From NCBI RefSeq assembly GCF_001754075.1, contig NZ_MIEH01000025.1, positions 1 through 64,000 of the forward strand: 64,000 nt of DNA. The letters run 5' to 3'. Position numbers and translations under genes: made by a program. The DNA comes from Merdimonas faecis. Lineage in GTDB: Bacteria; Bacillota; Clostridia; Lachnospirales; Lachnospiraceae. Positions 41,929 through 49,403 of this stretch are shown piece by piece; within the stretch, counting starts at the first letter, position 1; the number at the start of each line of letters is the position of its first letter. The notes beneath the pieces are model-generated. The model was not told the DNA's origin. It ran no database searches and saw only the letters and a program-made list of their open reading frames with translations.

Positions 41929-42789
41929 TCAGGAATTTGTAAGCTGAATAAACAGTTTTTGCAGATCCATCTGAGATACTTCTAAACCTGAGACAGCAGA
42001 GGAGTCCGGGGTTCCCAGAAGATATGCTGTTTTCAGGCCGCCTATGGAATCGGTGCCAATCAGTTCCTGTGAAGAGCCATAGGAAAAGAGGTAACTGTCA
42101 ATCTGTGACGCGGTGCCGGAAATGCAGTAGCCGCTGCTGAGAAGTTCTTCGCAGGATTGATTTTTTATAATCGTTCCCTTTTTTATAATAATTACATTTT
42201 CTATAACAGTTGCGACTTCTTCGATTAAATGAGTCGAAATCACAGCAGTAAATGGAGAAATGCTGTACTTTTCAATTAAAAGTTTGTAGAAGAGGTCGCG
42301 GTGATATGCATCTAATCCTAAAACCGGTTCGTCAAAAAATACATAAGGTACATTGACGGATAAAGCAAGTATATTTTTGAAAATAGACTGATATCCAGTA
42401 GAAAGACTTTTAATTTTCTTTTTGGTATTCAATTCAAATTTTTTGCAAAGCTGCAGAGCATATTCTTCGTCGAAGGAAGGATGAAACAGTTTTGTTACCT
42501 GGAATGCTTTTTTCACCTTCATTCCTTCAGGGAATAGATTCTGTTCATTGATCAGGAACACCTGCTGTAAAAGGGCATCGTTTTCAGCTACTGTAGCGCC
42601 GTCCAGAGTGATGGTCCCTTCATCCGGGAATTTCCGGTTGGTTATCAGATTTAAAAGAGTGGATTTCCCGGCGCCGTTCCGTCCGAGAAGACCATATATT
42701 TTTCCTGCTTCCAGATTCAGGCTTACCTGAGACAATGCGGTAGTGTCCTGGAATGTTTTCGTTACATTTTTTACTTCAATACCTTTCAC
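41929..42789 (-). CDS. ABC transporter ATP-binding protein
   Basis: ATPase subunit of 286 residues that should drive the membrane protein encoded after it. Walker A GRNGAGKST (about residue 36), Q-loop FLINEQNLFPEG, a diverged signature KIKSLSTGYQS (LSTGY in place of LSGGQ), Walker B YVFFDEPVLGLD and switch His (ISTHLIEE) are present. The altered signature is common in YtrB/NatA-like ATPases paired with GntR regulators. The last 90 residues are an accessory domain without motifs. Its start overlaps the end of the GntR gene by 4 bp. Confidence 0.9.
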   Translation of the reverse strand: MKGIEVKNVTKTFQDTTALSQVSLNLEAGKIYGLLGRNGAGKSTLLNLITNRKFPDEGTITLDGATVAENDALLQQVFLINEQNLFPEGMKVKKAFQVTKLFHPSFDEEYALQLCKKFELNTKKKIKSLSTGYQSIFKNILALSVNVPYVFFDEPVLGLDAYHRDLFYKLLIEKYSISPFTAVISTHLIEEVATVIENVIIIKKGTIIKNQSCEELLSSGYCISGTASQIDSYLFSYGSSQELIGTDSIGGLKTAYLLGTPDSSAVSGLEVSQMDLQKLFIQLTNS

Positions 42790-43154
42790 TGTGAGAACCC
42801 CCTTTCAATCATGGCGATAATGTCATCGCTGGAAAAGCCTAGTCTTTTGGCTTCCTCGATCAGATTACTGATGTAATTGTTGTAAAATTGATTCTGCCGC
42901 TTTTCTTTTAATTGCTTTACGGCTCCATTTGAGACAAACATACCTACTCCTCGCTTTTTGAAAATAATATTTTCGTCCACCAGAAGGTTGATGCCTTTCA
43001 GAGCGGTGGCCGGATTGATCTTATAATTAACAGAAAATTCTGTAATCGAGGGGATCTGGGAGCCTTCCGGGAATGCACCGGTGAGGATTCCATCTTCAAT
43101 TCCCTCAGCGATCTGGATAAAAATAGGTTTTTCCTGGTCTGGATTTATTTTCAT
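42786..43154 (-). CDS. GntR-family regulator, YtrA type
   Basis: Short GntR protein of 122 residues: the winged helix (KPIFIQIAEGIEDGILTGAFPEGSQIPSITEFSVNYKINPATALKGINLLVDENII) followed by only about 45 residues, as in YtrA-type regulators. The frame opens at 43181, but AAAGGAGG lies 10 nt before the ATG at 43154 (MKINPDQ), which is the usual YtrA start. First gene of the regulator-ATPase-permease operon. A 22-bp near-palindrome sits between the promoter and the start, so it is very likely self-repressing. YtrA proteins respond to cell-wall antibiotics in several Firmicutes; whether this one does is inference. Confidence 0.88.
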   Translation of the reverse strand: MKINPDQEKPIFIQIAEGIEDGILTGAFPEGSQIPSITEFSVNYKINPATALKGINLLVDENIIFKKRGVGMFVSNGAVKQLKEKRQNQFYNNYISNLIEEAKRLGFSSDDIIAMIERGFSQ

Positions 43155-43208
43155 TCCATAGTGACCTCCTTTCCGGGTCATTTTTTATTCTCCTTGATTG
43201 GTGAAATG

Positions 43209-43268
43209 GTTAATTACTTGAGTAACTAACTACAAGTGTATTAAAACACAGAATAGATAGGATGTCAA
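43209..43268 (-). promoter_or_regulatory. Promoter and operator of the GntR-ABC operon
   Basis: Minus strand: perfect TTGACA (43263-43268), 17-bp spacer, TTTAAT (43240-43245). Downstream, 43209-43230 is a 22-bp near-perfect inverted repeat (GTTA-N-TTACT / AGTAA-N-TAAC), just after the expected start of transcription: a repressor road-block site for the encoded GntR protein. Confidence 0.75.
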
Positions 43269-43302
43269 GAAAAAAATGGAAAGTGCAGAAACAAAGTTGA
43301 AC

Positions 43303-43337
43303 ACTAAAAGCCCCGCCAGTGTGGCGGGGCTTTTAGT
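43303..43337. terminator. Bidirectional terminator
   Basis: Perfect 16-bp stem ACTAAAAGCCCCGCCA (43303-43318) / TGGCGGGGCTTTTAGT (43322-43337), loop GTG. It ends the minus-strand gene at 43378 and separates it from the GntR operon. Confidence 0.9.
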
Positions 43338-43377
43338 AAAAATATATAGATAAATCAGAATAACTTTGATATGATGA

Positions 43378-43722
43378 TCAGGAGCAGTATTTTTGCACAT
43401 CTGATTCTACATTTTCTACCTGTTGGGTCAGGCTTTTTATTTCTTCTTCGGACAATGTGTCCAGAATCAAAGCCATGTCGTTGCGAATCTTATTCGGATC
43501 ATAAGGAACCTCCAGAGCAAAATCGCTGTAAGCCCGTATTTTTTGAAAATACATATTGGTATCTGGTTCTTCCTGTCCTTTCCTGCACATCTGATACATC
43601 ATGACACAGTCTGTAGCGTCAGTATCTGTACATTCTTTGCAGATCCATTTCCCAAGAAAATAGTAGTTTCCTTTAATCTGATAAATAAATCCAGGCGTTT
43701 TTAATAATTTTTCCAGCAGCAT
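43378..43722 (-). CDS. Hypothetical cytoplasmic protein with Cys pairs
   Basis: Not recognised. The 114-residue protein has no membrane segment. A Cys-rich stretch at residues 28-46 (WICKECTDTDATDCVMMYQMC) could bind a metal, followed by a region rich in Asp/Tyr and an acidic helix to the end (LSEEEIKSLTQQVENVESDV). A ribosome site (AAAGGGGGAATTTTGACATG context) and its own terminator support a real gene. It stands alone between a terminator and the prepilin peptidase gene on the other strand. Confidence 0.6.
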   Translation of the reverse strand: MLLEKLLKTPGFIYQIKGNYYFLGKWICKECTDTDATDCVMMYQMCRKGQEEPDTNMYFQKIRAYSDFALEVPYDPNKIRNDMALILDTLSEEEIKSLTQQVENVESDVQKYCS

Positions 43723-43844
43723 GTCAAAATTCCCCCTTTAGATTATAGACCTATCGCTATGCATATCTAAATATGTATCTGAGTTTATCGTAGCAAAAAA
43801 ATGTGATAAATGCAATAAATGAAGAAAGGAGCCGGATAAGGAAA

Positions 43845-44303
43845 ATGAAATGTATTCAAATCTTTCTCTTGACGATAATTTTACTGAAAATTGCATGGGA
43901 AGATGCAAAGACACGGCACATCAGGGGCAGATGGATATTGTTGTATGGAGTGCTGGGGATTTGGAATGAATGGATGGAGAAGGGAATAGATTTAGGCGAA
44001 AGTGCGGCTGGCTTTTTGAGCGTCAGCAGTGTTCTGGTACTGGTCAATCTGTTGAGGCCCGGCAGCTTTGGAGGGGGAGATATTAAGCTGACAGCAGTTG
44101 CCGGGACCGTACTTGGCTGGGAACGGAATTTTGCCGCTTTTGCAATGGCAATGTGGCTTTCTGGCATCTTTTGTGCCGTTATGCTTGCCACCCGCAGAAT
44201 GACAAGAAAATCCACCATTCCTCTGGGGCCATTTCTTTGTGCAGGAATTCTTGGAGAAACTATGTCAGGGCTCCTGACTTCTGGTGCCAGTACAATGGGA
44301 TGA
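43845..44303 (+). CDS. Small A24-type prepilin peptidase
   Basis: Membrane aspartyl protease of about 152 residues. The two catalytic Asp motifs are seen: WEDAKTRHI near residue 20 and GGGDIKL near 80 (GxGD). Four to five membrane helices; no N-terminal methylase domain, as in TadV/FlaK/ComC-like short enzymes. No pilin or Tad genes lie near. The GTG at 43803 opens the frame; the ATG at 43845 follows AAGGAAA and starts right before the first hydrophobic helix. Its last 39 bp overlap the convergent YwaF-like gene. Confidence 0.82.
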   Translation: MKCIQIFLLTIILLKIAWEDAKTRHIRGRWILLYGVLGIWNEWMEKGIDLGESAAGFLSVSSVLVLVNLLRPGSFGGGDIKLTAVAGTVLGWERNFAAFAMAMWLSGIFCAVMLATRRMTRKSTIPLGPFLCAGILGETMSGLLTSGASTMG

Positions 44304-44915
44304 GACCTGGTGCCAGATTAAATGAAACATGCCGGCACCCAGCATGGAAGCAAGAATGTAAAGAAGTATTCCGGCAGGATTTCCCAGATTTTTGGCGATA
44401 TCCTTAAAAAAACGCTGTGTCATGGGGAGAAACGGACTGATATAAAACATATTGATTGTTCCCAAAGTATGAAATGAAACGTTTAATAACGTGGCGAGCA
44501 GGCAGCAGAAGAGATAGCAGCAGGCGCTGCCAAGATAGCCGTGGCAGGAATAATCAGCATACTGACTTAACCCGGCTGCAATTCCCAGAACAATCAGTAA
44601 AATGTGCCAGGCAAAGGAATGAATGGTAAGAGGGAGATATGAATAGTGCATCCCGCTGGTGTCAAAAAACGCAAATATTCCGCCAAGAAGTCCATAATCC
44701 ATCAGAAAGGCCAGGAAAATCCTCCGGAGCCTTTCGGAGCGTATCCAGGGAAGTAAAAGGCACAGATACATAGGGGTGCTGCAGAGCTGAAACGGAAAAT
44801 ACCACCAGTTATAGGTTCCCTGACCGATCAGAAACGTCAGACAATACTGTTTCCAGATCTCACTGACTGCCATTATAAGACCGCAGCAAAAAAAGAAAGA
44901 TTTATATTTATGCAT
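44265..44915 (-). CDS. YwaF / TIGR02206-like integral membrane protein
   Basis: A 216-residue membrane protein with six to seven helices. The order and the aromatic start (FFFCCGLIMAVSEIWKQYC), the QLCSTPMYLCLLLPW segment and HSFAWHILLIVLGI resemble the YwaF/TIGR02206 (TMEM164-related) family. Function in bacteria is unknown. The frame is open to 44933; AGGTGATC before the ATG at 44915 fixes the start. The promoter region upstream contains two TATAAT-like boxes in opposite directions (44956 and 44990 area), shared with the divergent DMT gene. Confidence 0.7.
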   Translation of the reverse strand: MHKYKSFFFCCGLIMAVSEIWKQYCLTFLIGQGTYNWWYFPFQLCSTPMYLCLLLPWIRSERLRRIFLAFLMDYGLLGGIFAFFDTSGMHYSYLPLTIHSFAWHILLIVLGIAAGLSQYADYSCHGYLGSACCYLFCCLLATLLNVSFHTLGTINMFYISPFLPMTQRFFKDIAKNLGNPAGILLYILASMLGAGMFHLIWHQVSSHCTGTRSQEP

Positions 44916-45052
44916 AAATTGATCACCTGCCAATAATAAAGTGGCTTGAAATACAATTATTATACACCAGAATTCATAATTGTGCTATAATACACATGCT
45001 GTCTGCGTGAAGTGGAGAAATACGACAGAAATGAGGAGGGACGGCAAAACCT

Positions 45053-45967
45053 ATGAAAATAAAAAATGCTTTTATGCTGACTTTAACAGCGTTTATCTGG
45101 GGCACGGCATTTGTGGCTCAGAGTATGGGAATGGACTATCTGGAGCCGATAACATTTAATGGTGTAAGAAGCCTGATCGGAGGTGCCGCGCTGATTCCCT
45201 GCATCTGGCTTCTTGGAAAATGGAAAGAAAACCAAAAGGAAGATGTTTCCGTAAACCGTAAAGATCTGGTAACAGGCGGAGTGTTGTGCGGTTTGCTTTT
45301 ATTTGGGGCAAGCAGCCTGCAGCAGATGGGGATTCAATATACAACTGCTGGAAAAGCAGGATTTATCACTGCTTTTTACATTGTAATCGTGCCAGTGTTG
45401 GGAATATTCCTGAAAAAGAAGACAGGATGGAAGGTATGGATGGCAGTCGTTCTTGCAGTTGTCGGATTATATTTCCTGTGTATGACAGAAAGTTTCCATA
45501 TGAGTAAAGGAGATTTGCTGATTTTTTTGTGTGCGCTGATCTTTTCCGTACATATATTAGTGATCGATCATTTTGCACCAAAGGTCGATGGAGTGAAAAT
45601 GGCGTGTATTCAGTTTTTTGTATGCGGGATCGTATCTCTTCCATTCATGTTCCTGCTGGAGAAACCTTCACTTGGAGGAATGCTCGAAGGCTGGTTTCCG
45701 CTTCTCTATGCTGGTGTGTTATCCTGCGGCGTTGCGTACACGCTCCAGATCATTGGACAGAAAAATATGAATCCGGCCATTGCATCATTGCTTTTGAGCC
45801 TGGAATCCTGCTTCTCTGTACTGGCTGGATGGGCGGTGCTGGGAGAGAGGTTGTCTGCAAGAGAATCCATTGGCTGTGTATTGATGTTTGCGGCGATCAT
45901 ATTGGCCCAGCTTCCGGAAAGACGGCAATCGGGAGAAAAGAAACAGGCATGCGAAATATCAGGCTAG
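45053..45967 (+). CDS. DMT-superfamily transporter (EamA)
   Basis: Membrane exporter of small metabolites, 304 residues, ten predicted helices in two EamA repeats. First repeat: FMLTLTAFIWGTAFVAQSMGM to LFGASSLQQMGIQYTTAGKAGFITAFY; second: GDLLIFLCALIFSVHILVID to SLLLSLESCFSVLAGWAVLGE. This is a typical YicL/RhaT-like DMT protein; the substrate (amino acid, sugar or vitamin) cannot be told. AGGAGG is 13 nt before the ATG, a little far. dtd follows after 41 bp. Confidence 0.88.
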   Translation: MKIKNAFMLTLTAFIWGTAFVAQSMGMDYLEPITFNGVRSLIGGAALIPCIWLLGKWKENQKEDVSVNRKDLVTGGVLCGLLLFGASSLQQMGIQYTTAGKAGFITAFYIVIVPVLGIFLKKKTGWKVWMAVVLAVVGLYFLCMTESFHMSKGDLLIFLCALIFSVHILVIDHFAPKVDGVKMACIQFFVCGIVSLPFMFLLEKPSLGGMLEGWFPLLYAGVLSCGVAYTLQIIGQKNMNPAIASLLLSLESCFSVLAGWAVLGERLSARESIGCVLMFAAIILAQLPERRQSGEKKQACEISG

Positions 45968-46008
45968 AAAATCCATAGAATCAGGAAAAAAGAAAGGAGA
46001 ATACCATT

Positions 46009-46455
46009 ATGAAATTTGTTATTCAAAGAGTTATGGAAAGTGAAGTAAAGGTGGAAGGCGAAACACTGGGAAAAATCGGAAAAGGATTTATGGTGCTGAT
46101 TGGCGTCAGCAATTCCGATACCAAAGAAATCGCAGACCGCATGGTGAAGAAGATGCTGGGACTGCGTATTTTTGAGGATGAACAGGGAAAGACAAACCTG
46201 TCTCTGGATGCAGTGGGAGGAAGCCTTCTTCTGATTTCACAGTTTACACTGTATGCAAACTGCAAAAAAGGAAACCGCCCAAGCTTCATCGAAGCCGGAG
46301 CGCCGGATATGGCAGAAGAGATGTACGAATATATTATCTCTAAGTGCAAAGAGCAGGTGGAAGTAGTAGAACGTGGAAGGTTCGGAGCAGACATGAAAGT
46401 CAGCCTGGTCAACGATGGCCCGTTCACAATCGTCCTGGATTCCGAAGACCTTTAA
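46009..46455 (+). CDS. dtd: D-aminoacyl-tRNA deacylase
   Basis: Removes D-amino acids (and mischarged Gly) from tRNA, protecting translation. 148 residues, standard for the family; starts MKFVIQRV, and holds the SQFTLYA motif near residue 80 and the chiral-selectivity GP element in [11 protein letters not shown] near the end. AAGGAG is 9 nt before the ATG. The gene ends in CTT-TAA, which is supplied by the family B palindrome that follows. Confidence 0.95.
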   Translation: MKFVIQRVMESEVKVEGETLGKIGKGFMVLIGVSNSDTKEIADRMVKKMLGLRIFEDEQGKTNLSLDAVGGSLLLISQFTLYANCKKGNRPSFIEAGAPDMAEEMYEYIISKCKEQVEVVERGRFGADMKVSLVNDGPFTIVLDSEDL

Positions 46456-46498
46456 TTGGGGACGGGGGATTTCTGAAAATCCCCCGTCCCCAATTAAT
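46451..46498. repeat. GGGGACGGGGGATTT palindrome (family B, second copy)
   Basis: Perfect 21-bp arms (46452-46472 and 46477-46497) with loop CTGA. The left end provides the CTT-TAA of dtd. It is nearly the same as 41100-41149, with one base change and one less pair around the loop and a diverged right outer end. Confidence 0.88.
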
Positions 46499-46570
46499 AT
46501 TTTTGATTAAAGTGTCTAATTATTTTTCTGTAAATTTCCCCCATAAAATATGAAAATATAATAAAATACC

Positions 46571-46624
46571 TTGACATTATAGGGTGATATGCATAACATA
46601 TTCGTTAGTCATCTAATGAATATG
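46571..46624 (+). promoter_or_regulatory. Promoter and palindromic operator of marR
   Basis: Perfect TTGACA (46571-46576), 17-bp spacer, TAACAT (46594-46599). An inverted repeat CATATTCGTTAG-TCAT-CTAATGAATATG (46597-46624; arms 12 bp with one mismatch) overlaps the -10 and the start of transcription, as expected for a self-repressing MarR regulator. Confidence 0.78.
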
Positions 46625-46687
46625 TGGCTTGCGGAGCCTGTGCGCTCCGTTTTGAAATTTGGAGTGGAATAAGAATGGAGGTTTTTC

Positions 46688-47218
46688 ATGACTAAGGCTA
46701 AGAGTGATGAGTCGATCATGATCATCCTGCACCAGCTGATGCATCTGAGTGAGTATCAGGCAATGAGAGGGCTGGAGCAGATGGACTTGAAGCCCGGACA
46801 GGCGGGAATTCTGTTCTGGCTTGGAAGGGAAGGAGAGCTGTCCCAGCGGCGGCTTGCCGAAAAACTGGGGATCACGCCCCCTTCAGTGACCACAGCGCTT
46901 AGAAAGCTGGAGGCAAAGGGACTGATCGGGAAGGAAGGAGACCCGGCCGACCAGAGGATCCAGAGGATACATCTGACGGAAGCCGGAAAAGAGATGCTGG
47001 GAGAGCTGAAGAGGATTGTAGGTGAGATGGAGAACGTGATCTTCCGGGGAATCTCTCAGGAAGAAAAGCTTCTTCTGCGCCGGCTTCTTTTGGATATGAG
47101 AGAGAATCTGATGGCGGAAAAGGGCATGAAAGGAATGAATACCTGTTCCATGATGGCCAGGGCACACCTGGATATGAAGCTTAAAAATATAGAATCTGAT
47201 AACAGCACAGAAATATAA
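46688..47218 (+). CDS. MarR-family regulator
   Basis: Repressor of 176 residues, first gene of the exporter operon. The winged helix is clear (GQAGILFWLGREGELSQRRLAEKLGITPPSVTTALRKLEAKGLIGKEGDPADQRIQRIHLTEAGKEM), with helical dimerisation parts on both sides. The last 35 residues are longer than usual and contain a Met-rich stretch (MAEKGMKGMNTCSMMARAHLDM). It lies 45 bp before the two ABC genes and is presumably relieved by a drug or bile-like compound exported by them; the ligand is unknown. Confidence 0.9.
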   Translation: MTKAKSDESIMIILHQLMHLSEYQAMRGLEQMDLKPGQAGILFWLGREGELSQRRLAEKLGITPPSVTTALRKLEAKGLIGKEGDPADQRIQRIHLTEAGKEMLGELKRIVGEMENVIFRGISQEEKLLLRRLLLDMRENLMAEKGMKGMNTCSMMARAHLDMKLKNIESDNSTEI

Positions 47219-47263
47219 TAACCGGTATTGAGAAACTAGCATTGAGAAAGGAACAAGCATATC

Positions 47264-49402
47264 ATGAAAAAGTTATTTGGATTTTTAAAGCCGTATGCAC
47301 TGCAGGTTGTAGTGATCATATGTGTGCTGATGGTGCAGGCATATTGTGATCTTTCCCTGCCGGCCTACACATCCGACATCGTGAATGTGGGAATCCAGCA
47401 GAGCGGGATTGACGAAAAGGTGCCGGAGGCATTGGCCGGGGAAGATCTGAACCTGATCCTGGCCTTTGTGCCAGAGGAAGACCGGGCAGAGGTGACAGAC
47501 GCATATGAAGAAAGCAGCGATTCCTATGATTACGAGGGGACGGTTATGGCTCTGAAAGAGCAGGTAAAAGAAGACGATTCCCAGCTGGAGGAGCTTTCCG
47601 ACCAGATGGGGCTTCCTATGGTAATGGCCATGGCTGCGGAGGAAAGCGGCATCAATATGAACGGAGCAGAAGGAATGACAGGAGAAGGTTCCGGGCAAAT
47701 GGAAGATCTGCCGGATTCCATGGTAGAGCAGGCGGTGGCCGCCTATATCCAGTCGGCGTATGAAAAGATCGGGATCGACGTGGGCGATATCAGCTCCCGG
47801 TATATCCTGGCTACCGGCGGGAAAATGCTTCTGCTTGCCGGACTTGGAATGGCAGCCAGTATCCTGGTAGGCCTCATGGCTTCCCGGGTGGGTGCAGGGC
47901 TTGGCCGAAGCTTAAGAGAGAGAGTTTTCCGGAAGGTGGTAGGATTTTCGAACGGAGAGTTTGATAAGTTTTCGACGGCATCCCTGATCACCAGGAGTAC
48001 TAACGATATCCAGCAGATCCAGCTGCTGACAGTAATGATCCTGCGTATGGTGCTGTATGCGCCCATCATGGCGATAGGCGGCATCTGGAATGTGTTCCAT
48101 ACGAATGTGGATATGTCATGGATCATCGCCCTGGCGGTGGTACTGATCTTCCTGTTGGTGGCAGTGCTGTTCGCCGTGGTTATGCCGAAATTCCGGATCC
48201 TGCAGAATTTAGTGGACCGTCTGAACCTGGTGAGCAGGGAGATCCTGACAGGACTTTCTGTCATCCGTGCCTTTGGCACCGAAAAACACGAGGAAGAGCG
48301 GTTTGACGATGCCAATAAGGATCTGACCCGTGCCAATCTGTTTGTAAACCGTGCCATGACCTTTATGATGCCGACCATGATGCTCATCATGAACGGAATC
48401 TCCGTACTGATCGTGTGGGTAGGCGGTCACAGCATCGACGAGGGTACCATGCAGGTGGGTGATATGATGGCATTTATCCAGTACACGATGCAGATTATCA
48501 TGGCATTCCTGATGATCTGTATGATCTCCGTCATGCTTCCAAGAGCGGCGGTATCTGCAGAGCGTGTGGACGGCGTACTGGAAAGCCATACGCTGATCAA
48601 TGATCCGGGGAATCCGGAGAAGCTTCCGGAAGAAAGCAAAGGGCAGGTGGTCTTCGATCATGTATCCTTCCGGTATCCGGGAGCAGAAGAAGATGTACTG
48701 GAAGATATTTCCTTTACAGCAGAGCCGGGACAGACGACAGCCATCATCGGAAGCACGGGATGCGGAAAGTCTACTCTGGTCAACCTGATTCCCAGATTCT
48801 ATGATGTAACCGAAGGAAGCATCCGGCTCGACGGCCATGACATCCGAAACCTGACACAGCATGACTTGAGAGAAAAGCTTGGATATGTACCGCAAAAGGG
48901 AGTGCTCTTCTCCGGTGACATCGCCTCAAATATCCTGTTCGGTAATCCGGACGGAACTGACGAAGAAATGGAAGAAGCGGCCAGAATCGCTCAGGCCACA
49001 GAGTTTATCGAGGCGAAAAAGCGGCAGTATCACAGCCATATCGCCCAGGGAGGCTCAAACGTTTCCGGAGGACAGAAGCAGAGACTCTCCATCGCAAGGG
49101 CAATCGCAAAGCATCCGGCGGTCTACATTTTTGACGACAGCTTTTCTGCGCTGGATTATAAGACAGATGTGGCGCTTCGTGGCGCTTTGAAGGAAAAAAC
49201 GGAAGACAGTACCGTGATCATCGTGGCTCAGAGGATCAGTACGATCATGCATGCGGAACAGATCCTGGTACTGGACGATGGAAAGATTGTGGGGAAAGGT
49301 ACTCACAAAGAACTTTTGAGAGACTGTCCGGAATACTATCAGATCGCATCTTCACAGCTGTCTGAGAAAGAACTGGAACAAGACATGAAGGAGGTGGGCT
49401 AA
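47264..49402 (+). CDS. ABC exporter half-transporter, degenerate-site subunit
   Basis: Fused membrane-ATPase subunit of 712 residues, first half of a heterodimeric exporter. The membrane domain (six helices) has a large acidic insert of about 135 residues (residues 45-180) between helices 1 and 2, which should lie outside the cell. In the nucleotide-binding domain Walker A GSTGCGKST (about 497) and signature VSGGQKQR are normal, but the Walker B side reads FDDSFSALD (catalytic Glu replaced by Asp) and the switch motif VAQRIST has Gln in place of His. This is the pattern of the degenerate ATP site in BmrC/TM287-like subunits. The partner gene starts 1 bp after its stop. Confidence 0.9.
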   Translation: MKKLFGFLKPYALQVVVIICVLMVQAYCDLSLPAYTSDIVNVGIQQSGIDEKVPEALAGEDLNLILAFVPEEDRAEVTDAYEESSDSYDYEGTVMALKEQVKEDDSQLEELSDQMGLPMVMAMAAEESGINMNGAEGMTGEGSGQMEDLPDSMVEQAVAAYIQSAYEKIGIDVGDISSRYILATGGKMLLLAGLGMAASILVGLMASRVGAGLGRSLRERVFRKVVGFSNGEFDKFSTASLITRSTNDIQQIQLLTVMILRMVLYAPIMAIGGIWNVFHTNVDMSWIIALAVVLIFLLVAVLFAVVMPKFRILQNLVDRLNLVSREILTGLSVIRAFGTEKHEEERFDDANKDLTRANLFVNRAMTFMMPTMMLIMNGISVLIVWVGGHSIDEGTMQVGDMMAFIQYTMQIIMAFLMICMISVMLPRAAVSAERVDGVLESHTLINDPGNPEKLPEESKGQVVFDHVSFRYPGAEEDVLEDISFTAEPGQTTAIIGSTGCGKSTLVNLIPRFYDVTEGSIRLDGHDIRNLTQHDLREKLGYVPQKGVLFSGDIASNILFGNPDGTDEEMEEAARIAQATEFIEAKKRQYHSHIAQGGSNVSGGQKQRLSIARAIAKHPAVYIFDDSFSALDYKTDVALRGALKEKTEDSTVIIVAQRISTIMHAEQILVLDDGKIVGKGTHKELLRDCPEYYQIASSQLSEKELEQDMKEVG

Positions 49403-49403
49403 G

